9,834 bases of DNA from CAZAQS01 sp964486825 (GTDB lineage Bacteria > Chloroflexota > Anaerolineae > Anaerolineales > UBA4823), in contig CAZAQS010000180.1 of the NCBI GenBank assembly GCA_964486825.1, positions 1 to 9,834 of the forward strand, read 5' to 3'. The notes under the pieces were generated by a model, which saw only the letters and a list, made by a program, of their open reading frames with translations, ran no database searches and had not been told where the DNA came from. Shown in pieces: positions 1-6,825 of this stretch (position 1 is its first letter; the number at the start of each line of letters is the position of its first letter). The translations under genes and the position numbers were made by a program.

Positions 1-1
1 C

Positions 2-1033
2 TTACAAAAGCGGAAGCCTGTCCTCTGCAGAATAACCAGGTGGCCTTGTCTCTGTAGCTAACTGTTGGCGGATATATCCAAAGATGGCGCTTAAGGGCAA
101 GTGGTTAACGCAGGCCTGTTCGCACATTCCACAACCTGCGCAGGACACCAGCCAGCGAACCACATCCTGGCGCAGGTACAGGCCGTCGCCTCCCTTCTTC
201 GGGAAATCCACCGAACATATCGGGCAGGCCTCTAAACAGGCCTGGCATGTCCCACATTGACCTAATTGAGCCAGCAAAGCGTCGATGTCAGATGGTATGA
301 GGTCGGCTAAACCATCCACGACACGTGTTCGGGTGCGCTGATGCCGTTCTGCCAGCTTCCAGATGACCTTTTGGCGTTGGCTAAGCATACTCTCGTCCGC
401 TTTTCCAGAGGTCATTTTCGTAAATTGGTAGCGCTCGGCAGTCTCTTCTTCTTTCGTCTGGATCAACAGGTACTGGCGAACAGGCAGGCCGATGACATAT
501 ATATTGATGTCGGCCTCTCGGGCATCTGGAGAGCTGCACATCTGGCAGGCTGAGCGGTAGCGATAGGCAACGATGCCTCCCTGCCGGGCAAACTGCAGCG
601 CTTCATAACTCAGACCCTCTATGGAGCCGCGTCTCTCCGTCCGCCAGTGCACGTCATCGGCTGGATAAGTCCCCAAACAATCAATACAGATGGTTAACAA
701 CTGGTCAATATTTACCGGTGCGTGCTTGACCATCTCCGACAGGGCGCGCATTTCGCACGGTCGTAGCACAACCCCCAGGCGAGCCTTAGTCTTTTCTTTT
801 AGCGAATCGGGCACGAATTTGGCGGCATTGAAGGTCATCAAGGGTTTGAATGGATTTACCTGTTCGAATTGCTTGGGGTCTTCCAGCAAGCGCATACCGG
901 CGCCTTCTTCGTCCAACGAATTTTTAGAAACGAGCATTCCCTCCAAATTTCCGTTGTACCACAAGGTATTGACGAACTTATTGACGCTCCCTAAAGGATC
1001 GCCGTGTGTCTCAAGTATCCAATAGTTGTTCAA
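2..1033 (-). CDS. FrhB/FdhB-like flavin iron-sulfur protein with two C-terminal 4Fe-4S clusters
   Basis: Complete 343-residue protein resembling the beta subunit of coenzyme F420 hydrogenase/dehydrogenase, a soluble FAD and Fe-S electron-input module. Family signs are RPCEMRAL (C93), CIDCLGTYP (C116, C119) and CQMC followed by ADI (C163, C166). The C-terminal third carries two ferredoxin-type motifs: C260, C263, C266, C270 (then P), and C298, C301, C304, C308, where the usual proline after the last cysteine is valine. There is no signal peptide or membrane segment, so it should be cytoplasmic. The start is TTG, chosen because AGGAGGT lies 5 nt upstream and no better start fits. It is the last gene of the cytochrome b/Rieske/HdrD-like operon, 51 nt after its neighbour, which implies it docks on that membrane protein. 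The substrate (F420, NAD(P)H, ferredoxin or another protein) is not determinable. Family call fairly sure, function inferred. Confidence 0.8.
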   Translation of the reverse strand: MNNYWILETHGDPLGSVNKFVNTLWYNGNLEGMLVSKNSLDEEGAGMRLLEDPKQFEQVNPFKPLMTFNAAKFVPDSLKEKTKARLGVVLRPCEMRALSEMVKHAPVNIDQLLTICIDCLGTYPADDVHWRTERRGSIEGLSYEALQFARQGGIVAYRYRSACQMCSSPDAREADINIYVIGLPVRQYLLIQTKEEETAERYQFTKMTSGKADESMLSQRQKVIWKLAERHQRTRTRVVDGLADLIPSDIDALLAQLGQCGTCQACLEACPICSVDFPKKGGDGLYLRQDVVRWLVSCAGCGMCEQACVNHLPLSAIFGYIRQQLATETRPPGYSAEDRLPLL

Positions 1034-1038
1034 TGCCT

Positions 1039-1045
1039 ACCTCCT
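1039..1045 (-). promoter_or_regulatory. Shine-Dalgarno site deciding a TTG start
   Basis: AGGAGGT on the minus strand, 5 nt before the TTG at 1033. This strong site supports TTG as the initiation codon of the FrhB-like gene. Confidence 0.75.
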
Positions 1046-1084
1046 ACGACTTCAACCTTATGCCTCTTGGCAGCTCCGATAAAG

Positions 1085-3025
1085 TCAATCTTTTTCAAGC
1101 TGTTTGGAAAGCACTTCTGCAATATCCATCACCTGGACCTGATCTCCCTTACCCTTCGAGCGTATGGCGTCGTCAAACATCAGCAGGCAGTAGGGGCATG
1201 CGGTAGCTACTACATCTGCCTTTGCGGCGAGGACATTATCGAGCCGCCGGTGATTTATGCGGGTGTTTGGATCCGTCTCCAACCACATCTGGCCTCCGCC
1301 TCCGCCGCAACAGAAAGCATTACCTTCGCGGAGATCCATTTCGACCCGGTTAACGTTCGATTTGTCCAGCAATCCCCTGGGCTGCTGATAGATATCGTTG
1401 TAACGACCCAGGTAACATGAATCATGATAGGTAATCGTGCCCTTAAGGCTGCTACCGTTGCCTCCCGCTGTTTCCCATGGTAAGGAGATCTCGGCCAGGT
1501 ATTCTGTGTAATGTTGTACCTGGAATTCTCCGCCGAGTTGAGGGTACTCATTCTTGATCGTATTGAAGCAGTGTGGGCATTGTGTTACCAGGCGGTTGAA
1601 CTTGACCTTGGAAAGCGTCTCGATATTTTGTTTGGCAAATTCCTGGAAGAGGTATTCATTGCCCAGGCGGCGGGCTGTCTCGCCACAACAAATCTCATCG
1701 TATCCCAGGATGCCGAAATCGACATTCGCCTTTTGGAGCAGGCGGACGAAGTTTTGGGCAACTTTCTTATTGCGATCATCGAATGCAAAGGCGCAACCCA
1801 GGAACAGTAAAACATCCGTCTTATCCCCAGGAGCAAGCTCACGGACATCCAATCCATCCGCCCAGGCGAGCCTATCGTCGGCCGGCATCCCCCAGGGATT
1901 TCCTTGGCGTTCCATATTACGGATGGCGTCTCCGACTGATTTTGGCATCTTCCCGCTGGTGAGGACCTGGTAGCGGCGAAGATCAATAACCTCGTCTACC
2001 GGGTTAACGAAAGCCGGGCACTGGCTCAAGCAAGCACCGCAGGTCGTGCAGGACCAGGCTATATCTTCCGGGAGAGCCTCGGATAGATCCTTGCCGCCTG
2101 AACCGTTCGATCCGTTGCCCGCAACCAGGTTGGTATGCATCACATTTCTAAGGGATTGGATGAACTGGCGGGGTGAGTATGGCATGCCGGAGATTGCAGC
2201 CGGGCAGACATCATCGCAGCGCCCACAGCGGACGCAGGCATCGAAGGAGAGCAGCTGGTGTGGGGCAAATTCCTGCACCTGCCCAACGCCCAGGGTCTCA
2301 GCTTCTTCGATATCCTCGATTACCTCGAGGATGCCATCTTTGCGGCGCGGGCGGAAGATGATATTGAGCGGGACCATAACCAGGTGACGTAGCTTGGTGA
2401 ACGGAATGCTGGCTAATAACGCCAGCCCCAGTGCGGCATGGGTCCAAAACAAGTAAAAGTGCAGGCGCATGGCTCCCTCTGTGCTCATTCCAAGGGAGCC
2501 CATCAAGCTGGCGACTAGCGCCCCGATCGGGGACCAGTTGGACCATTCTGGAGCGGAGGAGAGCAGGCGAGTCCCTTCCAGGCTGAAACCGGCGATGGGA
2601 ATCAACATCAGGAGCACAAGGGCATAACTGTCATCCCACCGCGTCTCGAGGTTTTTTGGCCGGAGCGCCAGCCGGCGGAACAAGGCCATCAGGACTCCCA
2701 GGATAATGGCTACTCCAGCCAGATCCATAACCAGCTCGAAGGTCAGGTACAGGCCGCCTCGCGGGAATGGCAGCTCCACAAAAGGTATGAAGAGCTGCAT
2801 CTGCATCAAGTTGATGGCGGTTCCCAGCACCTGGATTGTGACGCCCCAGAAGATCAGGGCGTGCATTACGCCCGGGTAAGCTTTTCGTAGGACCCGTAGC
2901 TGCAGGACCGAATGGACGAAGAAGTCTCGAAGGCGGGGTAGGGCCAGGGTAGTGTTTTTCTTGATCTGGGACCAACGTTCGCTAACTGGCGCTTGGCTCC
3001 CACCTGGTATGGCTTCTGTGGTCAT
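1085..3025 (-). CDS. Membrane Fe-S oxidoreductase: NarI-like domain fused to HdrD-like CCG domains (EMO/FadF/DsrMK type)
   Basis: 646 residues in three parts. Residues ~50-210 form a NarI/DsrM-like membrane domain of about five helices, with candidate heme b histidines H55, H189, H196 and H213. Residues ~260-340 hold two 4Fe-4S motifs (C264, C267, C270, C274; C326, C329, C332, C336). The remainder has two cysteine-rich CCG domains, as in HdrB/HdrD: C411, C447-C448-G, C483/C486 and C537, C572-C573-G, C610/C613, all intact. This layout is known from ETF:menaquinone oxidoreductase (EMO), Bacillus FadF, mycobacterial EtfD and, as separate subunits, DsrM/DsrK and HdrE/HdrD. These proteins pass electrons between soluble partners and the quinone pool. 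The start ATG overlaps the Rieske stop (ATGA), with GGAGGT 5 nt upstream. No etfAB lies in the window; the next gene, FrhB-like, is the likely partner. Architecture certain, electron partner inferred. Confidence 0.9.
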   Translation of the reverse strand: MTTEAIPGGSQAPVSERWSQIKKNTTLALPRLRDFFVHSVLQLRVLRKAYPGVMHALIFWGVTIQVLGTAINLMQMQLFIPFVELPFPRGGLYLTFELVMDLAGVAIILGVLMALFRRLALRPKNLETRWDDSYALVLLMLIPIAGFSLEGTRLLSSAPEWSNWSPIGALVASLMGSLGMSTEGAMRLHFYLFWTHAALGLALLASIPFTKLRHLVMVPLNIIFRPRRKDGILEVIEDIEEAETLGVGQVQEFAPHQLLSFDACVRCGRCDDVCPAAISGMPYSPRQFIQSLRNVMHTNLVAGNGSNGSGGKDLSEALPEDIAWSCTTCGACLSQCPAFVNPVDEVIDLRRYQVLTSGKMPKSVGDAIRNMERQGNPWGMPADDRLAWADGLDVRELAPGDKTDVLLFLGCAFAFDDRNKKVAQNFVRLLQKANVDFGILGYDEICCGETARRLGNEYLFQEFAKQNIETLSKVKFNRLVTQCPHCFNTIKNEYPQLGGEFQVQHYTEYLAEISLPWETAGGNGSSLKGTITYHDSCYLGRYNDIYQQPRGLLDKSNVNRVEMDLREGNAFCCGGGGGQMWLETDPNTRINHRRLDNVLAAKADVVATACPYCLLMFDDAIRSKGKGDQVQVMDIAEVLSKQLEKD

Positions 3026-3456
3026 CCCGCACCTCCAACGTAAATTTGTCCATCAACGACTTCTACAGCAATTGGTTCCAGGCCTTTGGGCGGGGGACCA
3101 TGTAGGACTTCACCGGTATACAGATCGAAGCCAGCATCATGGCAAGGGCACATAATCTCGCCAACCTCTGGATCCCACTTAACCAGGCAGGCAAAATGGG
3201 TGCAAACTGCAGAGTAGGCTTTTAATCCTTGAGGGGTGTGGATCAGCAGCGCCGGGTAGCGCCCGAAGCGGACCATCTTGCTTTCACCCTCTGGAAAGTC
3301 GACCAGGGGGCCGGCAGGCACTGGTTCCGAGGGTGTTTCTTCCAGGTTGGCGGGGAAAAAATAGGCAATGATGGGTCCGAAAACTACAGCCGCTCCGCTC
3401 ACCACCAGGATCCGGATTAATAGATTCAGGAATTCTTTACGTGTGATTTTGCTCAT
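3022..3456 (-). CDS. Rieske [2Fe-2S] protein of a cytochrome bc/b6f-type complex
   Basis: 144-residue Rieske subunit that takes electrons from quinol at the outer (p) side and passes them to a c-type heme. Residues ~8-34 form the N-terminal membrane anchor, with a basic N-terminus (MSKITRKEF). Box I is C85-T-H87-F-A-C90 and box II is C103-P-C105-H106. By family rule C85, H87, C103 and H106 bind the cluster, and C90-C105 forms the disulfide. Box II reads CPCHDAGF where high-potential proteins have CPCHGSxY, so the Ser and Tyr that hydrogen-bond the cluster are Ala and Phe. The proline-rich GPPPKGLEP follows as usual. ATG at 3456 is chosen because GAGGT lies 9 nt upstream and it begins 2 nt after the subunit IV stop. 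An upstream in-frame TTG at 3477 would overlap that gene. It lies between subunit IV and the HdrD-like gene in one operon. Confidence 0.93.
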   Translation of the reverse strand: MSKITRKEFLNLLIRILVVSGAAVVFGPIIAYFFPANLEETPSEPVPAGPLVDFPEGESKMVRFGRYPALLIHTPQGLKAYSAVCTHFACLVKWDPEVGEIMCPCHDAGFDLYTGEVLHGPPPKGLEPIAVEVVDGQIYVGGAG

Positions 3457-3458
3457 GA

Positions 3459-3863
3459 CTAGCTTACCTCGCCCCAAATGGTGCCCAGGATGAAGATGAT
3501 TACGCCAACTGCGGCAATCGTTGCCCTGATCTTCATGATCTTGCGCGACTTATCCGGCTTACGGTCGATGAAAGGCCACAAGGTAACCATGACCACTGCG
3601 ATCAGAGGAATGACGACTCCGGCGGTCTTCGGAATGTACTTGAGAAGCTGGTATAACGCTAAGAAATACCATTCCGGTTTCACATGCAATGGGGTATCCA
3701 TCGGGTCAGCCGGGTCCCCCAGGCCGACAGGGCTAAGCATACCGATTGTGGCTATGATCAGTGCAATCACGATCAATCCAGCGACAACCTTGGCCTCGGT
3801 TTTCACGTGGTCCGGGAAAAAGGGAATGCTTTCTTCGTTCTCTTTGGGAGTTATTGCTGCCAT
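3459..3863 (-). CDS. petD: Cytochrome b6f subunit IV-like protein (C-terminal half of cytochrome b)
   Basis: 134-residue membrane protein matching subunit IV of cytochrome b6f, the part that completes the outer quinol-oxidation (Qo) site. The hallmark PEWY is at residues 63-66, in PLHVKPEWYFLALYQLLKY. Three hydrophobic segments are visible, about 26-44, 82-97 and 113-130, as expected for the b6f split form rather than the longer bc1 fusion. The N-terminus starts with a soluble stretch containing FFPDH, as in PetD. The ATG has AGGAGG 9 nt upstream and begins 18 nt after the cytochrome b stop. Its own stop is 2 nt before the Rieske start, so translation is probably coupled. No heme motif is fused to it, unlike QcrC-type proteins of some Firmicutes, so the complex must find its c-heme elsewhere; the preceding gene has one. 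Confidence 0.93.
   Translation of the reverse strand: MAAITPKENEESIPFFPDHVKTEAKVVAGLIVIALIIATIGMLSPVGLGDPADPMDTPLHVKPEWYFLALYQLLKYIPKTAGVVIPLIAVVMVTLWPFIDRKPDKSRKIMKIRATIAAVGVIIFILGTIWGEVS
3466..3470 (-). promoter_or_regulatory. Ribosome binding site deciding the Rieske start
   Basis: GAGGT inside the end of the subunit IV gene, 9 nt before the ATG at 3456. It favours that ATG over the in-frame TTG at 3477. Confidence 0.6.
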
Positions 3864-3881
3864 AACTGGATTCCTCCTGAT

Positions 3882-4892
3882 CTATAAGGGTTTAGCAATA
3901 CCCTGACGCCGGATCATCAAGAAATGCATCACCATGAAGACGAGCAAAGCGATCGGCAAAACGATGACGTGCAGCGCGTAGAAGCGGCTCAATGTCAAAG
4001 CGGTTACATCCCACCCGACTCGCAAAAATACCAGGGCCAGGTCCCCAATGACAGGGATGGCTCCAGCGATTTCAGATCCAACCGTGGTTGCCCAAAAAGC
4101 ACGCTGGTCCCAGGGTAGCAGGTAGCCGGTGAAGCCAAAGACTAGCGTCATCAGGAGCAAGACAATCCCGGTCACCCAGTTCAGCTCTCGAGGTGGTTTG
4201 AATGCGCCCATGATGAAGACCCGCAGCATATGTGCTATGCACATCACGATCATCCCATTGGCAGCCCAGTGGTGTATGGCGCGTATGCCCGCTCCAAAAC
4301 GCACTTCAGTTTCGATGTATTGGATGCTGGCGTAAGCGGCTTCCGGGGTGGGTTTATAGTAGAAGGCCAGTAGGATACCGGTCACGGCCTGGATCACAAA
4401 GAGGAAGGCTGTGATCCCACCCAGGCAGTAGAACCAGCGCAGCGCATATAATGGGACTGGTTTGGATAATACCTGCGAGAGAGGCTCAGAAACCTGGTAG
4501 CGCTCGTCTACCCATTCCGCCGTTCTTGTTGTAATCGGCTTCCAGTGTGAACGGGTCCTCCAAACGCTGGCGCTGCGGTACATTCCAAACGCAAAGAACA
4601 GCCCCGCGGAACCGAAGACCACCCAGCGAGACAAAGGGGTCCAGATGCCCTTATCTTCACCCGTGATATGGCAGTGCAGACACGGATCGGTGTTGGGCGC
4701 CGAAGGGGCTACCTCGGCGGCGGGAAGCGCTGCGGCTGCTTCAGCAGCGGCCCAGTTTGGCCCTGCTACAGCCTGCTCATCCGATGAAGATTTTGCACGA
4801 GCCTGAGCTGTTATGAATATCAGCAGCAGGATGACCATGAGTATCACAACGGTGATCAAAATATGAGATGGCCTGCGGGAAATTACTTTCAT
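3882..4892 (-). CDS. petB: Cytochrome b6-like protein with N-terminal anchor and c-type heme motif
   Basis: 336 residues, much longer than ordinary b6 (~215), because of a ~140-residue N-terminal extension. The extension has a membrane segment (~10-33), an Ala/Pro-rich linker, a c-heme motif C71-L-H-C74-H75, then a second membrane segment (~90-106) ending in basic residues (RTRSHWK). By the positive-inside rule the heme faces the outer side and the b6 core begins in the cytoplasm, as it should. The core has bis-His pairs H207/H221 and H308/H323, and FYCLGGIT with C156, the equivalent of b6 Cys35 that covalently holds heme ci. GYLLPWDQ and FLMIRRQG complete the match. ATG at 4892 is chosen because GGAGGAGG ends 3 nt upstream; the ATG at 4913 lacks such a site. 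First gene of the respiratory operon. It probably oxidises menaquinol or another quinol with the Rieske and subunit IV proteins; quinone type is inferred. Confidence 0.92.
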   Translation of the reverse strand: MKVISRRPSHILITVVILMVILLLIFITAQARAKSSSDEQAVAGPNWAAAEAAAALPAAEVAPSAPNTDPCLHCHITGEDKGIWTPLSRWVVFGSAGLFFAFGMYRSASVWRTRSHWKPITTRTAEWVDERYQVSEPLSQVLSKPVPLYALRWFYCLGGITAFLFVIQAVTGILLAFYYKPTPEAAYASIQYIETEVRFGAGIRAIHHWAANGMIVMCIAHMLRVFIMGAFKPPRELNWVTGIVLLLMTLVFGFTGYLLPWDQRAFWATTVGSEIAGAIPVIGDLALVFLRVGWDVTALTLSRFYALHVIVLPIALLVFMVMHFLMIRRQGIAKPL

Positions 4893-4895
4893 TAG

Positions 4896-4903
4896 CCTCC
4901 TCC
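4896..4903 (-). promoter_or_regulatory. Strong Shine-Dalgarno deciding the cytochrome b start
   Basis: GGAGGAGG ending 3 nt before the ATG at 4892 (GGAGG to ATG is 6 nt). It overlaps the codons that would be translated from the upstream ATG at 4913, so the 4892 start is preferred. Confidence 0.7.
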
Positions 4904-4955
4904 AAAAGAACATCAGCTGGCAGGATATCTATCGAACCTATATTAAGAATACATG

Positions 4956-4965
4956 AATGCGCATT
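4956..4965. repeat. 10-bp perfect palindrome in the respiratory operon leader
   Basis: AATGCGCATT reads the same on both strands. It lies about 64 nt upstream of the cytochrome b start, just downstream of a weak candidate promoter (4977-5004). It could be an operator, but a 10-bp palindrome can also arise by chance. Confidence 0.3.
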
Positions 4966-4976
4966 TTTCTCATACC

Positions 4977-5004
4977 GCTATAGACCGCAATTACCTAGGT
5001 TAAA
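4977..5004 (-). promoter_or_regulatory. Weak candidate promoter for the respiratory operon
   Basis: TTTAAC and TATAGC, each matching four of six consensus positions, separated by 16 nt. They lie between the two-component terminator and the cytochrome b gene. The terminator upstream means the operon needs its own promoter, but this match is only suggestive. The rest of the 4893-5103 interval is AT-rich and shows no gene. Confidence 0.3.
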
Positions 5005-5017
5005 TGCCTTAATTAAA

Positions 5018-5052
5018 CGAAAAAAGGACCCTAAACCAGTAGGGCCTTTTCG
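5018..5052 (-). terminator. Rho-independent terminator after the two-component operon
   Basis: On the minus strand, arms AAAAGG-CCCTA and TAGGG-T-CCTTTT pair around a 6-nt loop (CTGGTT) with one bulged base, and the 3' arm runs into a T-tract (CCTTTTTT). It starts about 50 nt after the response-regulator stop and separates that transcript from the cytochrome b operon. The near-symmetric A/T flanks mean it could also work on the plus strand, where no gene is seen. Confidence 0.8.
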
Positions 5053-5103
5053 TGAGAGGGGAAAACAGGTATCAGTTGGAGAATCCGTAGGGAGATAAGG
5101 CGG

Positions 5104-5757
5104 CTAGATCTCGATAATCTTCTTTTGTATGGCGTATTTGATCAACTCGCCCCGGTCGTGAAGGTCCAACTTCTGCATCAAGCTGTTCCTGTGGGCCTGG
5201 ACGGTCTTGACCGAGATCGACAGGATCTCGCCGATCTGCTTATTGGTATACCCTTCGGCGATCAGTTGTAGGACTTCTCGTTCACGTACACTTAACCCAT
5301 TGGAAACAGGTTCTGGATGGGGCTCTCCCCAGCGCAGGTAATCTTCGATAACCAGCCGGGTAATGGCAGGGGACAGGACCGCCTCACCCTGGTGCACGGC
5401 CCGAATTGCTCCCAAAAGCTCCCTGGCGGCGGCGTCTTTAAGGATATATCCCATTGCACCGGTAGCAAGCACCTGGCGAATATATTCTTCGTTTTCATGC
5501 ATCGTCAGGATGAGGACTTTTACCTGCGGGTTACTGCGTTTGATCTGCCGGGTAGCCTCCAGCCCGTTCAATAACGGCATGGCGATATCCATGACAACCA
5601 CGTCCGGTTCGAGCTGAGCGGTCATTTTCACAGCCGTGTGTCCATCTTCAGCTTCACCCACGACCTGTATGTCTTGCTCATCTTCAAGTAGAGAGCGGAT
5701 TCCATCCCGGAGAATCGTATGGTCGTCGGCTAACAGGATCCGAATCGTGTTCTTCAT
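5104..5757 (-). CDS. NarL/LuxR-family response regulator
   Basis: 217 residues, normal for the NarL/FixJ class of cytoplasmic DNA-binding regulators. The receiver domain (~4-120) has the acidic pair D11/D12, phosphoacceptor D57 in VVMDIAMP, T85 and K107 in ILKD. The LuxR helix-turn-helix domain (~153-213) shows LSVREREVLQLIAEGYTNKQI and the recognition helix ISVKTVQAHR. The ATG has GGAGGT 8 nt upstream, all inside the kinase gene, so the pair is translationally coupled (74-nt overlap). A terminator follows. The cognate sensor is the upstream histidine kinase. Its targets are unknown; the respiratory operon starting about 210 nt downstream on the same strand is an obvious candidate by position only. 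Confidence 0.95.
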   Translation of the reverse strand: MKNTIRILLADDHTILRDGIRSLLEDEQDIQVVGEAEDGHTAVKMTAQLEPDVVVMDIAMPLLNGLEATRQIKRSNPQVKVLILTMHENEEYIRQVLATGAMGYILKDAAARELLGAIRAVHQGEAVLSPAITRLVIEDYLRWGEPHPEPVSNGLSVREREVLQLIAEGYTNKQIGEILSISVKTVQAHRNSLMQKLDLHDRGELIKYAIQKKIIEI

Positions 5758-6811
5758 GGTACTCTACCTCCAAGGGAAGCGGCACACAAATTTGAAGACA
5801 GGCGCCTTTCCCGGGTGCCGATTCAATCGAGACTTCCCCTCCAACCAGTGTGGCCCGTTCTTTAATCCCCAATAACCCTAAATGTTGCAAGGGAACGGCT
5901 TGCCCGGCGGCCTGGCCCGGGTTAAACCCCTGCCCATCATCCTGGACTTTCAGGTGGACTTTACCCTGCTCGATAAACAAAGATATTTCTGCCACGCTTG
6001 CGTTGGCGTGGCGCATGATATTATTGATGGCTTCCTGAGCGATACGAAAAAGTGTGGTTGAGAGGTGGCTGGATAGCTCAACAGCCTCTTCTGGTAAGGA
6101 TAACCGCACCTGGATGCCATTTGTTTCCAGTACTGAGCGGGCATACCAGCGAATTGCTGGCACCAGGCCCAGGTCATCCAAAATTGTAGGTCGCAGACCA
6201 TACACGATCTTGCGTAGCTCGGTCAATATTCCGCTCGCCAGTATCCGGGAGGCTTCTAGTTTGCTACGCAGCTCTGCCTCGTCCAAAGGCAGGCGGTCCT
6301 CCAGCCGTTGCAGGTTGATGATCAACATCGACAAGGCTTGTCCAGTATCGTCGTGTAAGCTACGAGCGATGTTTTTTCGCTCTTCTTCTTGGGCCGTTAT
6401 CGCACGATTAGAAAGCGCATGTAGCTGGCGATTGCGTTCTTCCAACTGTGATAGCAGGCTGTGAAGGACTCTAGCCAACTGGCTGAGATCCGGATCGACC
6501 TGTTGCAGGCTGTCGATATTCAAACGGGAATTACCAGCCTGGATCTGGTCAACCAGCTGGCGTAGATCTTTGAGCGGTTTTAAGGCGGAATGGATAATCC
6601 AGGAGTTTACCAGGAGGCTGAGTATCGTTCCGGCAAGCGCAAATCCTATGATCAGAGATAAGTCTGCTGCTTTATCTGTGAGCAGGCGTGTCAGCAGGGT
6701 ACCTCCGATAGCACCAACCACGATAATGATTGAATTGCCGATGACAATGCGGTGAAAAATCGACAGGTAAGGTAAGCGTTGCAAGAACTGGGGGAAGCCA
6801 GCTGCTCTCAT
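5684..6811 (-). CDS. Membrane sensor histidine kinase (HisKA_3 type)
   Basis: 375 residues. Two membrane segments (~22-42 and ~52-74) are joined by a loop of only about ten residues, so there is no sizeable external sensor domain. A HAMP-like linker and coiled coil follow (~75-140). The dimerisation/phosphoacceptor box is ERKNIARSLHDDTGQALS with H153. The ATPase domain has FRIAQEAINNIMRHA (N box, 255-269), DDGQGF (291-296) and GLLGIKER (312-319). This is the NarX/DegS-like class that pairs with LuxR-type regulators, and its partner overlaps its 3' end by 74 nt. The last ~25 residues, charged and low in homology signals, are encoded in the overlap. The ATG at 6811 has AAAAGG directly adjacent with no spacer, an odd site. 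The signal is unknown; with no external domain it may be sensed in the membrane or cytoplasm. Confidence 0.93.
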   Translation of the reverse strand: MRAAGFPQFLQRLPYLSIFHRIVIGNSIIIVVGAIGGTLLTRLLTDKAADLSLIIGFALAGTILSLLVNSWIIHSALKPLKDLRQLVDQIQAGNSRLNIDSLQQVDPDLSQLARVLHSLLSQLEERNRQLHALSNRAITAQEEERKNIARSLHDDTGQALSMLIINLQRLEDRLPLDEAELRSKLEASRILASGILTELRKIVYGLRPTILDDLGLVPAIRWYARSVLETNGIQVRLSLPEEAVELSSHLSTTLFRIAQEAINNIMRHANASVAEISLFIEQGKVHLKVQDDGQGFNPGQAAGQAVPLQHLGLLGIKERATLVGGEVSIESAPGKGACLQICVPLPLEVEYHEEHDSDPVSRRPYDSPGWNPLST

Positions 6812-6825
6812 CCTTTTATGAGTAT

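Noticed and set aside
1004..1420. Plus-strand open frame opposite the FrhB-like and HdrD-like genes
   Set aside because: It runs across two well-supported minus-strand genes and their intergenic gap, has no recognisable domain, and is explained as a shadow of their codons.
4893..4913. Upstream ATG for the cytochrome b gene
   Set aside because: No Shine-Dalgarno precedes it; the strong GGAGGAGG lies after it and serves the ATG at 4892.
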